Notes: generated from the sequence alone by a model not told the origin. A stretch of DNA of 64,000 bases from 'Cynodon dactylon' phytoplasma (GCF_009268075.1 NZ_VWOH01000002.1:1-64000); one strand, 5' to 3'. Shown: positions 47,013 to 56,439, counted from the stretch's first letter. A program made the numbers and translations.

Positions 47013-48401
47013 TTATTCTTTTGAATATGTATAAACACTTACCGGAATTAATTGAGAAATAAAAATACAATTATTTTCTTTTTTTAATCTTGTAACTTGT
47101 CTTTTTTGTTTTTCAAATAATTTAAATCGATATTCCATATATTTAATATTGTTATTGTTGATTAATGTTTCTATACTTGATTTAAATTTTTGAAAATTTT
47201 TTTCATCAAAAATAGATAGTGGTAAAGTAGATACAACACCTTTTATCTTTTCTGGTTGTATTTTTTGTTCTTGTATTAATTCTAAAAAATCAGAAGCATT
47301 TCCTTGTATAACAATTAATTTAGGATATTTGTTTTTAAGTTCTTTACACAATTCAGAATCAATTTCAATGGATATTATATTTTCTTCTCCAAATTTATCA
47401 ATTAAATATTGAGTTACATTACCAGAACCAGATCCTAGTTCTAAAATTTTATTTTTTTCTGATTCTAATTGTTTTTTTGTTAAGTTTGAAATTTTTTGAA
47501 AATATTCTGATACTTCAGCTGATTCCGGAAATAAACCTGCACCCATTATATTAGGTTTTAATATTGCTTTTTTTGCATGTTGCCAATCTTGGATATTATG
47601 AGATATAATAGACATCAAAAATAGAATTATTAAAAATAACAAAATATTAAAAAAATTATTTTGGATTTTTTTTGTCAAAATAATCCAAAAAAATAAACTT
47701 AATAATAAAAATGAAAATATTATTCTTATAAAACATAATAAAAAATGTTCTTTATTATAAGGATTAATAAATTGTTTTTTCATAAAAATAATAAAATCAA
47801 AATTATTTTGAAAAAATAGATTTATTAATATTTGTAAAATGAAGAAAATAATAAAATATATTATCGGAGATAAAAAAAATAGAATTTGTTTAATTTTATT
47901 TTGCTTTAAATCAAGAATAAATTTTTGATTATCTGAAAATGAGTTTTTTTTAAAATTTTTAATATAAAAAACGCAAAGCAAAGAAGGAATTATTATATAT
48001 TCTAAGTAATATATTATTATATTCAATCCGCAGTTTTTTGTTGTAGGATAAATATTCCAATCTCGTATCAAAGATTTTATTATAAAAGAATTTATTAAAG
48101 TGCTTATAAAAGTACAAAATATTAGATAATTTTTTTTCTTATTGTGATTTTTTATTTTAGATGATAGACTAAAAAAAATTATAATAAGAATAAAAAAATT
48201 ATTATATTTAGCAAAAGATAAATAATCATACCATTTAAAATCTTCATAAATAAAATTTTCTTTATAAATATTAAAACTATGAAAAATACCTAAAATTATA
48301 GTAGTAAATGTTATTATAAAAAAAATAAAATTAAAAAAATTTTTTTTTTTATTATTTTTTTCCGTATTTTTTTGAATATTTTTTTTTATTATTTTTATCA
48401 T
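47013..48401 (-). CDS. Fusion of a Pr6Pr-like membrane domain and a SAM methyltransferase
   Basis: 462 residues. The N-terminal half (about 20-275) has about seven hydrophobic segments. EYIIIPSLLCVFY (about 133), FFLSPIIYFIIFFI (about 175) and the following INPYNKEHFLLCFIR match in order EHIYVPVYYL, HPFFYFLIFVI and FINPNIGKCLLRF of the Pr6Pr protein encoded at 36530. The C-terminal part (about 293-462) is a class I methyltransferase: GAGLFPESAEVSEYF, LELGSGSGNVTQYLIDKF (SAM site, about 324), ISIEID (about 345) and VVSTLPLS (about 390), the layout of bacterial phospholipid N-methyltransferase (PmtA) and related enzymes. A membrane-lipid substrate is inferred from the membrane domain and the PmtA-like motifs. 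Confidence 0.7.
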   Translation of the reverse strand: MIKIIKKNIQKNTEKNNKKKNFFNFIFFIITFTTIILGIFHSFNIYKENFIYEDFKWYDYLSFAKYNNFFILIIIFFSLSSKIKNHNKKKNYLIFCTFISTLINSFIIKSLIRDWNIYPTTKNCGLNIIIYYLEYIIIPSLLCVFYIKNFKKNSFSDNQKFILDLKQNKIKQILFFLSPIIYFIIFFILQILINLFFQNNFDFIIFMKKQFINPYNKEHFLLCFIRIIFSFLLLSLFFWIILTKKIQNNFFNILLFLIILFLMSIISHNIQDWQHAKKAILKPNIMGAGLFPESAEVSEYFQKISNLTKKQLESEKNKILELGSGSGNVTQYLIDKFGEENIISIEIDSELCKELKNKYPKLIVIQGNASDFLELIQEQKIQPEKIKGVVSTLPLSIFDEKNFQKFKSSIETLINNNNIKYMEYRFKLFEKQKRQVTRLKKENNCIFISQLIPVSVYTYSKE

Positions 48402-48497
48402 TATTTTTATTTAAATAAACCTTTCTTATTGTATATGTAAAAAAAACTCTTTTTGATAAAAAAAATTTTTTCTGTTCTTCATAATATTAATTATGAT

Positions 48498-48525
48498 TTG
48501 TAATTACCTTATAATATTGTATAAT
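48498..48525 (+). promoter_or_regulatory. Promoter upstream of a possible small RNA
   Basis: TTGTAA (48498-48503), 16-base spacer, TATAAT (48520-48525); another TATAAT lies at 48510-48515. Confidence 0.5.
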
Positions 48526-48531
48526 TTTATA

Positions 48532-48700
48532 GTGTGAATAATAAAATAATTATTATTATAATCAGATTATTATTATATTACAAAAAACATTAAAAACATT
48601 ATAAAACAAAACATTTTAAAAAAACAAATAATAAAAAAACGCATTTTTTTATTTTTTTCTAATTTAAAATTCCAACAAATTTTAAATTAGAAAAATATTA
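48532..48700 (+). ncRNA. Candidate small RNA (promoter-to-terminator unit)
   Basis: A good plus-strand promoter at 48498-48525 is followed, without an open reading frame, by a terminator-like palindrome at 48654-48695 about 125-165 bases downstream. The transcript ends are inferred from these two signals. No known RNA family is recognised; the two signals could also be unrelated in such A+T-rich DNA. Confidence 0.3.
48654..48700. terminator. Perfect 18-bp palindrome, terminator-like
   Basis: TTTTTCTAATTTAAAATT (48654-48671) and AATTTTAAATTAGAAAAA (48678-48695) are exact inverted copies with loop CCAACA. It lies in a divergent region where neither flanking gene needs a terminator. T-tracts lie on the minus-strand side, so it could also end an antisense transcript. 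Confidence 0.6.
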
Positions 48701-49101
48701 GAAAAAAAGAAAATAATTAAAAATAAAGAATTTTAAAATAATTTTTATTATTCAATTTTACATTTTAATTTTATTTTTTTAATTTATTGTATAATTTAAT
48801 AATAACATACAAATTAATTTTATTTTTTTTATCTAAATATTTATTTGAATTATAATGAAAAGTTTTTAATTTTTTTGTTAAAATTATTTTTTTCAAATAT
48901 AAAAAATAATTTATATTTTTTTAATTTGTTTTTTATTTTGGAATTGAATTTATTTTTTCTATTAAATTGAAATCATAATTTTAAAATCAAAATTTAAGTA
49001 TGTGAATTATCAATAAATAATTTAAAATGTTTTATTATTAATGATCATTTAAAATGTAATCTTTTTTTTAAAAGTTTTTTTGAAAAGAATGTAGGTAAAT
49101 A

Positions 49102-50430
49102 ATGGAAATTAAAAAAATTAATGATAATTTTTTACAGTTTCATTTTCGTATATATAATGAAGAATTTGAAGATTATTTAAAATGTGCTTTTGATAATATA
49201 AAAGATAAAATAGAGATCAAAGGTTTTCGAAAAGGTTTTGTACCTAGAGATGTTTTTAAAAAAAAAATAGGAGATAAAAAACTTTATTCAGATGCTTTTG
49301 ATATTTTATTAAAAAGCAAAATACAAAAAATATTAGAAAATCAGAATAATTTTTCTATTTTGGATAATCCGAAATTAATTAGTTGTGAAATAGAAAATTT
49401 AGATAAGAATGATTTTTTTGATTTTTCATTAGAATTTCCTTTGAAACCAAGTATTGTTTTATGTGATTATAAAAAAATTTTCATAAGCAATATTTCAAAG
49501 GAAAATGTTAGTTCTGAAGAAATTGATAATGAAATTAGTGTATTTCTTCAAAAGAATAATTTTTATTTATCTAAACTTTATTTATCTAAATCAAATAATT
49601 TACCTTTAGAAGAAAGTGATTTAGCTATTTTAGATTTAAAAATATTGTATAATGAAGAAAAAAAAGATGAAAATAATGAAATTAAAAATATTTCTTTAGA
49701 AATTGGAAAAAATCAATTTCTTCCAGGTTTTGATGAAGGAATTAAAGGTATGAAAATAAATGAAAATCGAAATTTTTCTTTATTAATACCTAATGATTTT
49801 TTTGATAAAAATGATAATAACAAAAATATTTCTAAAAAAATCTTTTTTGATGTTTTATTAAAAGATATAAAAATAAGAGATAAAAATTTTTATTTAAATG
49901 ATGATTTTGTTAAAAGTTTGAAAATAGATAACATTTCAACTTTAAAAGATTTAAAAGAATTTATTAAAAAAAAATTGGAAAATGAAAAAGAAAATTTGTT
50001 TCAACAAAATCAAAAAGAAGAAGTATTAGATTTTTTAATTAAAAATTCTGTTGTAGAATTAAATAATAATTTTATTATTGATGAGATTAATTATTTAAAA
50101 AAAATTTTTTTACAAAAATTAAAACAAAGTAATCTTGATTTGGATAAATATCTATCCATGTACCAAATTAGTAAAAAAGATTTTGAAGATAAAATTAAAC
50201 AACAAGCTTTAAAAAATTTAAAAACTTATTTTATATTAAAAGAAATTGCTGAAAAAGAAAATATAAAAATTTCAACTGAAGAATTAGAAAAAAGTTATGA
50301 AAAAATTAATTTAGATTATAATATTTCCTTTGAAAAGATAAAAGAAAATGATTTTTTACAAAAAAAAGTTCAAGAAGATCTTTTAATTAATAAAACTATT
50401 TCTTTTTTATTAAAAAATTTTATATGTTAA
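49102..50430 (+). CDS. tig: Trigger factor, ribosome-associated chaperone
   Basis: 442 residues. The ribosome-docking signature is seen as KGFRKGFVPRDVFKKKIG (about 40-57). A FKBP-type peptidyl-prolyl isomerase domain (about 150-245; FLPGFDEGIKGM near 207) and the C-terminal chaperone arms follow. Expected neighbours clpX/clpP are absent; lon follows 155 bases downstream, which still groups folding with proteolysis. Confidence 0.95.
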   Translation: MEIKKINDNFLQFHFRIYNEEFEDYLKCAFDNIKDKIEIKGFRKGFVPRDVFKKKIGDKKLYSDAFDILLKSKIQKILENQNNFSILDNPKLISCEIENLDKNDFFDFSLEFPLKPSIVLCDYKKIFISNISKENVSSEEIDNEISVFLQKNNFYLSKLYLSKSNNLPLEESDLAILDLKILYNEEKKDENNEIKNISLEIGKNQFLPGFDEGIKGMKINENRNFSLLIPNDFFDKNDNNKNISKKIFFDVLLKDIKIRDKNFYLNDDFVKSLKIDNISTLKDLKEFIKKKLENEKENLFQQNQKEEVLDFLIKNSVVELNNNFIIDEINYLKKIFLQKLKQSNLDLDKYLSMYQISKKDFEDKIKQQALKNLKTYFILKEIAEKENIKISTEELEKSYEKINLDYNISFEKIKENDFLQKKVQEDLLINKTISFLLKNFIC

Positions 50431-50585
50431 GTTTTATTAATTTTTGATACTATTTAATTATTTAAATATTAATTCTATGTTTTTATATTTATTAAGTTAT
50501 ATTTTATTTATGTATAATTCAGTAACTATGAAGACAATTATAATTATTATTTTAATTTTTGACGGATTAAGGATGTGAGGAAATT

Positions 50586-52970
50586 ATGGATAAAATTATG
50601 GATAAAAACAAAAAAGCAGAATTAGAAAATATTCCAAAAGAACTACCTTCAATTATTGTTAGAGATGTTATTCCGATTCCTTTTAACGATTTAAGAGTTG
50701 AAATAGGACGTTCTTTTTCTATAAATGCTTTAAATTTTGTTGAAAAAAATAAATCACCTTATGTTATTATTTTGATACAAAAGGATTTTTTAAAAGATAA
50801 TCCAAAAATATCTGATATAGAACAATATGGAGTTTTGTCTAAGGTTTTATTATCTATCAAAATAGATGAAGATCTTTATAAAGTGAAATTTCGTATTATA
50901 AAAAGAATAAAAGTACAAAAAATAACAAAAAATAACGATCTTTATATGACTAAATATAAAGATGTACCAGTTGTTTTAGGAGATTTACAGGAAGAAAAAG
51001 CTTTAATAAAATTAATAATGCAACAAATTTCTAGTAATATTAATAAAATTTTATTAATATCCGAAAATGCTTTTTTAGAACAGATCAAACACGGAATAAC
51101 AACTGAAAAAGCTTCAGATTTGATTATTTTTTCATTAAAAATTGAAGAAAAGAATAAATATAAATATCTTAAGGAAACTCATTTGAATAAGAGACTAATG
51201 TATATTTTACAAGATATACAAATGAGAATAGAAATTATAGAATTAGAAAATAAAATCAATTCAGAAGTTAAGAAAAGTATTGATGAAAATCAGAAAGAAT
51301 TTTATTTAAGAGAGAAAATGCGTGCTATTCAAAACGAGTTAGGAGATAGAGCGAAAAAAGAAGAAGAAATAGAAGATTTAAGAAATAAAATAAATTCTTC
51401 TAAAATGCCTATGAATATAAAAGAAAAAGCTTTACAAGAATTATCTCGCTATCAAAGTATTTCTTCAGCAATTGCTGATTCTTTCGTTATTCGTAATTAT
51501 TTAGATTTTTTAATTGCTTTGCCTTGGGGAAAACAAAGTAAAGATATTAATGATTTAGAAAAAATCCAAATTATTTTAGATAAAAATCATTATGGATTAA
51601 AAAAAGCTAAAGAGCGTATTATAGAATATGCTGCTGTAAAAATAATGACTAAACGTAATCCACAAACTATTATTTGTTTAGTGGGACCTCCAGGAGTTGG
51701 TAAAACTACTTTAGCTATTTCTATTGCAGAATCTTTAGGCAGAAAGTTTGTCAAACAATCTTTAGGAGGATTACAAGAAGAGAGTGAAATTAGAGGTCAT
51801 AGAAGAACTTATGTAGGAGCAATGCCAGGACGTATTTTGAATGGTATTAAAGATGTAGGTGTTATTAATCCTGTTTTTTTATTAGATGAGATAGATAAAT
51901 TAGTAAATAATTTTCAACATGACCCAGCTTCTTCTTTATTAGAAGTTTTAGACCCTAAACAAAATAAAAGTTTTGTAGATCTTTATTTATCTGAACCTTT
52001 TGATTTATCAAAAGTTTTGTTTATTACAACTGCTAATGATCTGAGTAATGTTTCTGATCCTTTAAAAGATCGTTTAGAAATAATAGAATTAAATTCTTAT
52101 ACAGAACAAGATAAATTGATTATAGCTAAAGAACATTTATTACCTAAACTATTAAAAGATCATGGTATTGATCAAGAACAATTTGTAATTGATGATTCAA
52201 CAATTATGTATATTGTAAGACATTATACTAAGGAAGCCGGAGTAAGAAATTTAAATAAACAGATTGCGAATTTGATTAGAAAAGCTGTCAAAGATATCTT
52301 AATAAATAAAACAAAAAAAATTACTATAGATCAAAATAATATTGAAAATTTTTTAGGAAAAGTTATTTATCAACATTTATTACCTACTACTAAAAATCAA
52401 ATAGGTGTAGTAAATGGATTAGCTTATACAGCTTTTGGAGGAGATATTTTACCCGTAGAAGTTACTTATTATAAAGGTAGTGGAAAACTTGTTCTTACTG
52501 GTCATTTAGGCAAAGTTTTGGAAGAAAGTGCAATTACTGCTTTTAGTTTTTTAAAATCTAATGCGAAAAAATTAGGTATTGAATACAATATTTTTGATTC
52601 TAATGATTTTCATATTCATTTTTTAGAAGGCGCTATTCCTAAGGATGGTCCTTCTGCTGGTGTGACTATAGCAACTTCTATTTTTTCAGCTATTAAAGGA
52701 AAATTTGTTAGAAAAGATATAGGTATGACAGGTGAGATTACTTTAAGAGGTTCAATTTTACCTATAGGAGGTTTAAAAGAAAAGGCTATTGCTGCTAATA
52801 GAAGTGGTTTAAGTACTATTTTTATTCCTAAAGATAATATTAAAGATATAGATGATATACCAGAAGAAGTTAGATCAAAATTAGAAATAATTACAATAGA
52901 AAATGCTAATGATGTTTTTTTAAAAGCTTTAGTATTGCCTCAAGAGGAGGTTTTTAACAATGTTATATAA
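50586..52970 (+). CDS. lon: ATP-dependent protease Lon
   Basis: 794 residues, full length. LON substrate-binding domain (about 20-210), AAA+ module with Walker A GPPGVGKTT (about 368) and Walker B VFLLDEIDK (about 430), and the serine/lysine protease with PKDGPSAG (catalytic Ser about 694) and the Lys in IGGLKEKAIAA (about 736). Degrades misfolded and regulatory proteins in the cytoplasm. A GTGAGGAAATT ribosome binding site precedes the ATG; TGTATAAT (50511-50518) may be the -10. No CIRCE or CtsR-like operator was recognised. Confidence 0.97.
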   Translation: MDKIMDKNKKAELENIPKELPSIIVRDVIPIPFNDLRVEIGRSFSINALNFVEKNKSPYVIILIQKDFLKDNPKISDIEQYGVLSKVLLSIKIDEDLYKVKFRIIKRIKVQKITKNNDLYMTKYKDVPVVLGDLQEEKALIKLIMQQISSNINKILLISENAFLEQIKHGITTEKASDLIIFSLKIEEKNKYKYLKETHLNKRLMYILQDIQMRIEIIELENKINSEVKKSIDENQKEFYLREKMRAIQNELGDRAKKEEEIEDLRNKINSSKMPMNIKEKALQELSRYQSISSAIADSFVIRNYLDFLIALPWGKQSKDINDLEKIQIILDKNHYGLKKAKERIIEYAAVKIMTKRNPQTIICLVGPPGVGKTTLAISIAESLGRKFVKQSLGGLQEESEIRGHRRTYVGAMPGRILNGIKDVGVINPVFLLDEIDKLVNNFQHDPASSLLEVLDPKQNKSFVDLYLSEPFDLSKVLFITTANDLSNVSDPLKDRLEIIELNSYTEQDKLIIAKEHLLPKLLKDHGIDQEQFVIDDSTIMYIVRHYTKEAGVRNLNKQIANLIRKAVKDILINKTKKITIDQNNIENFLGKVIYQHLLPTTKNQIGVVNGLAYTAFGGDILPVEVTYYKGSGKLVLTGHLGKVLEESAITAFSFLKSNAKKLGIEYNIFDSNDFHIHFLEGAIPKDGPSAGVTIATSIFSAIKGKFVRKDIGMTGEITLRGSILPIGGLKEKAIAANRSGLSTIFIPKDNIKDIDDIPEEVRSKLEIITIENANDVFLKALVLPQEEVFNNVI

Positions 52971-53199
52971 TTTTTTTATATTAAAAAAAACTTTTTTGTT
53001 ATATATGAATTGTATTTTAATTATTTTATTTATTTTGTTTTCTTCCGAAAAAAATATTATAGATATGTTCGCAGAACAATACGGAAATTATCAAACTCCT
53101 AAATCTGAAAAATTTTTTGATTGTATTATTTTTTGTTTTATAACAATTCTTTTTTTGCATTCTTATTTTAATTTAAAAATACAATTTTCATCATTATAG
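52960..53199 (+). CDS. secG: Probable preprotein translocase subunit SecG
   Basis: 79 residues. Two membrane segments (about 10-28 and 53-67) flank a short loop with FAEQYGNYQTPKSEKFFD, the SecG layout (a glycine-containing loop, then a conserved start of helix 2). SecG stimulates SecYE-dependent export, which the secreted proteins in this window would use. The ATG has an excellent AGAGGAGG site and overlaps the end of lon by 11 bases. Sequence conservation in SecG is low, so the call rests on size, topology and loop. Confidence 0.6.
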   Translation: MLYNFFILKKTFLLYMNCILIILFILFSSEKNIIDMFAEQYGNYQTPKSEKFFDCIIFCFITILFLHSYFNLKIQFSSL

Positions 53200-53218
53200 T
53201 TAATGTTTGTGATATAAT
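53185..53218 (+). promoter_or_regulatory. Probable extended -10 promoter for rpsU
   Basis: TGATATAAT (53210-53218) is a TGn-TATAAT extended -10 about 105 bases before rpsU; a weak TTTTCA lies upstream at 53185-53190. Confidence 0.45.
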
Positions 53219-53323
53219 ACTGTTAAAGTTCTTTGTTTGGATTTTAGATTTTTTTATTTTTTGAGTTAGTTTTTATTTTTATAAAAAAAATTTTTATAAA
53301 AAAAAGGAGTGTTAAATTTAATA

Positions 53324-53518
53324 ATGACTAAAACTGTTGTTAAAAAAGATGAAAATTTTGAAGATACTTTGCGTCGTTTTAGACGTGATACTTCCAAATC
53401 GGGTATTTTGGCGCAAGCTCGTAAAAAGGAATTTTATGTTAAACCTAGTACAGAAAGAAAAAATCGTAGAAAAAGTCTTAATATGAAAAAAAAGAAAAAA
53501 ATTAATTTTTCTAAATAA
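53324..53518 (+). CDS. rpsU: Ribosomal protein S21
   Basis: 64 residues from the ATG at 53324. [19 protein letters not shown] and the Arg/Lys-rich [19 protein letters not shown] tail are typical. The in-frame GTG at 53309 overlaps the GGAG ribosome binding site (53306-53309) and is rejected as start. Confidence 0.96.
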   Translation: MTKTVVKKDENFEDTLRRFRRDTSKSGILAQARKKEFYVKPSTERKNRRKSLNMKKKKKINFSK

Positions 53519-53572
53519 AATTTTTAATTTAATCAAAGCAAATCAAAGCAAAATTTTTATTCGAAATTGTTT

Positions 53573-53612
53573 AAGCAACTAAAAAATATATAAGGCAGTT
53601 GCTTTTTTATTT
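53573..53612 (+). terminator. Intrinsic terminator of rpsU
   Basis: AAGCAACT (53573-53580) pairs with AGTTGCTT (53597-53604), followed by a T-rich tail. Confidence 0.8.
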
Positions 53613-53686
53613 TTGCTAAATTTTATAAATTTAATAATTTTTTATATTAAGTGATTTATTTGGATTAAAGGAGAAAAAAATTTTTA

Positions 53687-54091
53687 ATGGAGATTAAAAT
53701 ACATAATCAAACAAAAATGAAAATTTATGATTTAAAATCAAAATTATTTATGGTTTTTAACTCTATTTTGGATGATAAAAAAATGCATATTATTTTTATA
53801 GAAAATGAAAAAATGCAGAAAATGAATTTTTATTATAGAAATAAAAATTATCCTACAGATATTTTAACTTTTATAAATGAAATAGATGATGATTCATTAG
53901 GAGATGTTTTTATTTCTTTAACTGAAGCTTTACTACAAGCTGATCATTTTTGTTGTAATTTTATAAAAGAAGTTTGTTTTTTATCTTTGCATGGTTATTT
54001 GCATTTAAAAGGCTATAAAGATGAAAATTACGAAGAACTTAACGGAATGATAAATATACAAAATCAAATATTAAGTAAATATATTTTTTAA
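53687..54091 (+). CDS. ybeY: Endoribonuclease YbeY, rRNA maturation
   Basis: 134 residues. YRNKNYPTDILTF (about 51-63) is the family block RxxxxPTDVLSF, and the zinc site is HGYLHLKGYKDE (about 105-116). The first two zinc histidines are present, but the third, normally the H of GYDH, is replaced (GYKD), leaving an aspartate as possible ligand. YbeY takes part in 16S 3'-end maturation and quality control. It opens the ybeY-era-glyS-dnaG-rpoD-trmK series. AAAGGAG lies about 15 bases before the ATG. Confidence 0.9.
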   Translation: MEIKIHNQTKMKIYDLKSKLFMVFNSILDDKKMHIIFIENEKMQKMNFYYRNKNYPTDILTFINEIDDDSLGDVFISLTEALLQADHFCCNFIKEVCFLSLHGYLHLKGYKDENYEELNGMINIQNQILSKYIF

Positions 54092-54139
54092 TTTTAATTT
54101 ATTTTTTTGAACTATTTTTAAAATGAAGAGGTTGTTTTT

Positions 54140-54961
54140 TTGTTTAAATCAGGTTTTGTGTCTATTATAGGCAAGACTAATGTTGGAAAATCTACTTTAT
54201 TAAATATTTTAATAAAAAATAAAATTTCTATTACTAGTTCTAAAACTAATACTACTTTAATCCAAATTATGGGTGTTTGTAATGAGTCAGATTATCAATT
54301 AGTTTTTTTTGATAATCCTGGCATAAATTGGAAAAATAATTTTTTAACTTTTAAAAACATTCAAGATTCAGATATTATTTTATTTGTAGTAGATAGAGAG
54401 TATAAAGATAAAGATCAGAAAATTTTAAATATTTTAAATAAATATAAAAGTAAAATTTTCTTAATTATTAATAAAATTGATATTTTAAAAAATAAGATGC
54501 TTATAGATAAAATTATTATAAGTTATTTAACAAAATTTAGTTTTGATGAAATTATACCTTTATCATGCTTGAAAGAAAAAAATTTATGTATTTTAAAACA
54601 AAAGATTTTGTTATATTTAGATCAAAAAAAACCTTATTTTTCTAAAAATTTTTTAACAAATATTACTAAAAAAGAATTGATATCAGATTTAATCAGAGAG
54701 AAAGTTCTTTTATATATTAATAGTGAAATTCCTTATTTTTGTAGAATTTTAGTAGAAAATATTTTTTTGAATGAAGGTTTGAGTTTGATGAATATTGACG
54801 CTTCTATTGTAGTCAAAAAGGAAAGTCATAAAAAGATTATTATTGGCAAACACGGAAGTAAAATTAAACAAATAGGTATGGATGCTAGAAAAGAAATTAG
54901 TCATATTTTTAAAATTAAAATTTTTTTAAATTTGTATATTAAATTAAATAAAAAGAATTAA
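54140..54961 (+). CDS. era: GTPase Era, 30S assembly
   Basis: 273 residues from a TTG start supported by GAAGAGG eight to nine bases upstream. G1 GKTNVGKST (about 11-19), G3 as DNPG (about 58; most Era proteins have DTPG), G4 NKID (about 111). The KH domain that binds the 16S 3' end is at about 200-270 (IIIGKHGSKIKQIG). About 20-25 residues shorter than most Era proteins, mostly around switch II. Follows ybeY after 48 bases. Confidence 0.95.
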   Translation: MFKSGFVSIIGKTNVGKSTLLNILIKNKISITSSKTNTTLIQIMGVCNESDYQLVFFDNPGINWKNNFLTFKNIQDSDIILFVVDREYKDKDQKILNILNKYKSKIFLIINKIDILKNKMLIDKIIISYLTKFSFDEIIPLSCLKEKNLCILKQKILLYLDQKKPYFSKNFLTNITKKELISDLIREKVLLYINSEIPYFCRILVENIFLNEGLSLMNIDASIVVKKESHKKIIIGKHGSKIKQIGMDARKEISHIFKIKIFLNLYIKLNKKN

Positions 54962-55023
54962 TTTTATTTTTTTATCAAAAATTTAATAAAAAAATAAAAT
55001 TTAAAATATAAAAGGAATATAAA

Positions 55024-56382
55024 ATGTTATCTCTAAAAGAAATAATTGATTTTTCAAAACAAAATGGTTTTATTTTCCCAGGTAGTGAAATTTATGGTGG
55101 TTTATCTAGTAGTTTTGATTATGGACCTTTAGGTAGTTTACTTAAAAAAAATATTAAAAAAGCTTGGATTAAAAAATTTATTCAAGAAAATGAAAATAAT
55201 TTTTTAATTGATAGTTCTATTTTGTTAAATTCTAAAGTATGGGAATCTTCGGGTCATTTAACTTTTTTTATTGATTTATTAGCAGAAAATAAAGACAATA
55301 ATAAACGTTATAGAGCAGATATTTTAATCAAAAATCATAATCCTAGTATTGATGTAAATAGTTTAGATACACAGCAAATGACAGAATATTTGATTACAAA
55401 TAAAGTTTTAGGGACTTCGAATTGGGCCCCGATACAAAAATTTAATTTATTATTTAAAACTTACCAAGGTGTTGTTTTAGATAAAGCTCTTCCGTTATAT
55501 TTAAGACCTGAAACTTGCCAAGGTATTTTTATTAATTTTAAAAACATTTTAAAAACAACCAGAAAGAAGATACCTTTTGGTATTGGACAAATTGGTAAAT
55601 CTTTCCGTAATGAGATTACAACTAGTAATTTTATATTTAGAACTTGTGAATTTGAACAAATGGAGTTAGAATTTTTTTGCGAACCTTCTGAATATGAAAA
55701 ATGGTTTTTTTTTTGGCAAAATTATATTTGTAAATTTCTTTTAGAATTAGGTTTGGATTCTGATAAAATAAAATTAAGAGAAAACACTGAAAAAGAGTTA
55801 AGTCATTATTCCAACAAAACTACTGATATTTTATTTAATTTTCCTTGGGGTTTTGATGAATTATGGGGATTGGCTTCTAGAACTGATTTTGATTTAAAGA
55901 CACATCAAAAATTTTCAGGAAAAGATTTACAATATTTTGATGAAATTAAAAAAGAAAAATTTTGGCCTTTTGTTATTGAACCTTCTGTAGGAGTTGAAAG
56001 ATTATTTTTAGCTATTATATCTAATTCTTTGTTTTATGAAAAAATAGAAGATTTTAAAACTAGAATCGTTCTTAAAATACATCCTTTTTTGTCTCCTTAT
56101 AAGATAGCTATTTTACCTTTAATTAAAAAAGAACATTCTATTAAAGCTAAACAAATTCAAAAAGAATTATCTTCTTTTTTTGAGGTAGATTATGACGAAA
56201 ATAGAAGTATTGGTAAAAGGTACAGAAGACAAGATATGATAGGTACTCCTTTTTGTTGTACTATAGATAATGAAACTTTATTAAATAATACTGTCACTAT
56301 TAGGGATAGAGATACATTATTACAAGATAAAATTAATATAGAAGAAATTAAACCTTATATAGAAAAAAAAATATTTTTTTAA
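55024..56382 (+). CDS. glyS: Glycyl-tRNA synthetase, dimeric alpha2 type
   Basis: 452 residues, class II. Begins with the typical SKQNGFIFPGSEIYGGL; RPETCQGIFINFKN (about 160), IGKSFRNEITTSNFIFRTCEFEQME (split: GKSFRNEI about 198; FRTCEFEQ about 209) and EPSVGVERLFLAI (about 319) are motifs of the eukaryote/mollicute-type single-chain enzyme rather than GlyQ+GlyS. C-terminal anticodon-binding domain at about 355-450. Ribosome binding site AAAAGGAA. Confidence 0.97.
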   Translation: MLSLKEIIDFSKQNGFIFPGSEIYGGLSSSFDYGPLGSLLKKNIKKAWIKKFIQENENNFLIDSSILLNSKVWESSGHLTFFIDLLAENKDNNKRYRADILIKNHNPSIDVNSLDTQQMTEYLITNKVLGTSNWAPIQKFNLLFKTYQGVVLDKALPLYLRPETCQGIFINFKNILKTTRKKIPFGIGQIGKSFRNEITTSNFIFRTCEFEQMELEFFCEPSEYEKWFFFWQNYICKFLLELGLDSDKIKLRENTEKELSHYSNKTTDILFNFPWGFDELWGLASRTDFDLKTHQKFSGKDLQYFDEIKKEKFWPFVIEPSVGVERLFLAIISNSLFYEKIEDFKTRIVLKIHPFLSPYKIAILPLIKKEHSIKAKQIQKELSSFFEVDYDENRSIGKRYRRQDMIGTPFCCTIDNETLLNNTVTIRDRDTLLQDKINIEEIKPYIEKKIFF

Positions 56383-56439
56383 TTTTTGCTCTAAAATAAA
56401 AAAAACTTAAATTTAAAATTAAAAAATGGTGTAATTTTT

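Larger units (their letters stand above)
48402..49101 (+). other. 700-base non-coding divergent region
   Basis: No credible gene between the minus-strand fusion gene and tig. It holds a promoter-like pair (48498-48525), a perfect 18-bp palindrome (48654-48695) and a second TGTATAAT (48788-48795) that may drive tig. See the candidate small RNA entry. Confidence 0.6.

Noticed and set aside
50431-50585. CIRCE or CtsR heat-shock operator before lon
   Set aside because: No TTAGCACTC/GAGTGCTAA or GGTCAAA-type repeat is present.
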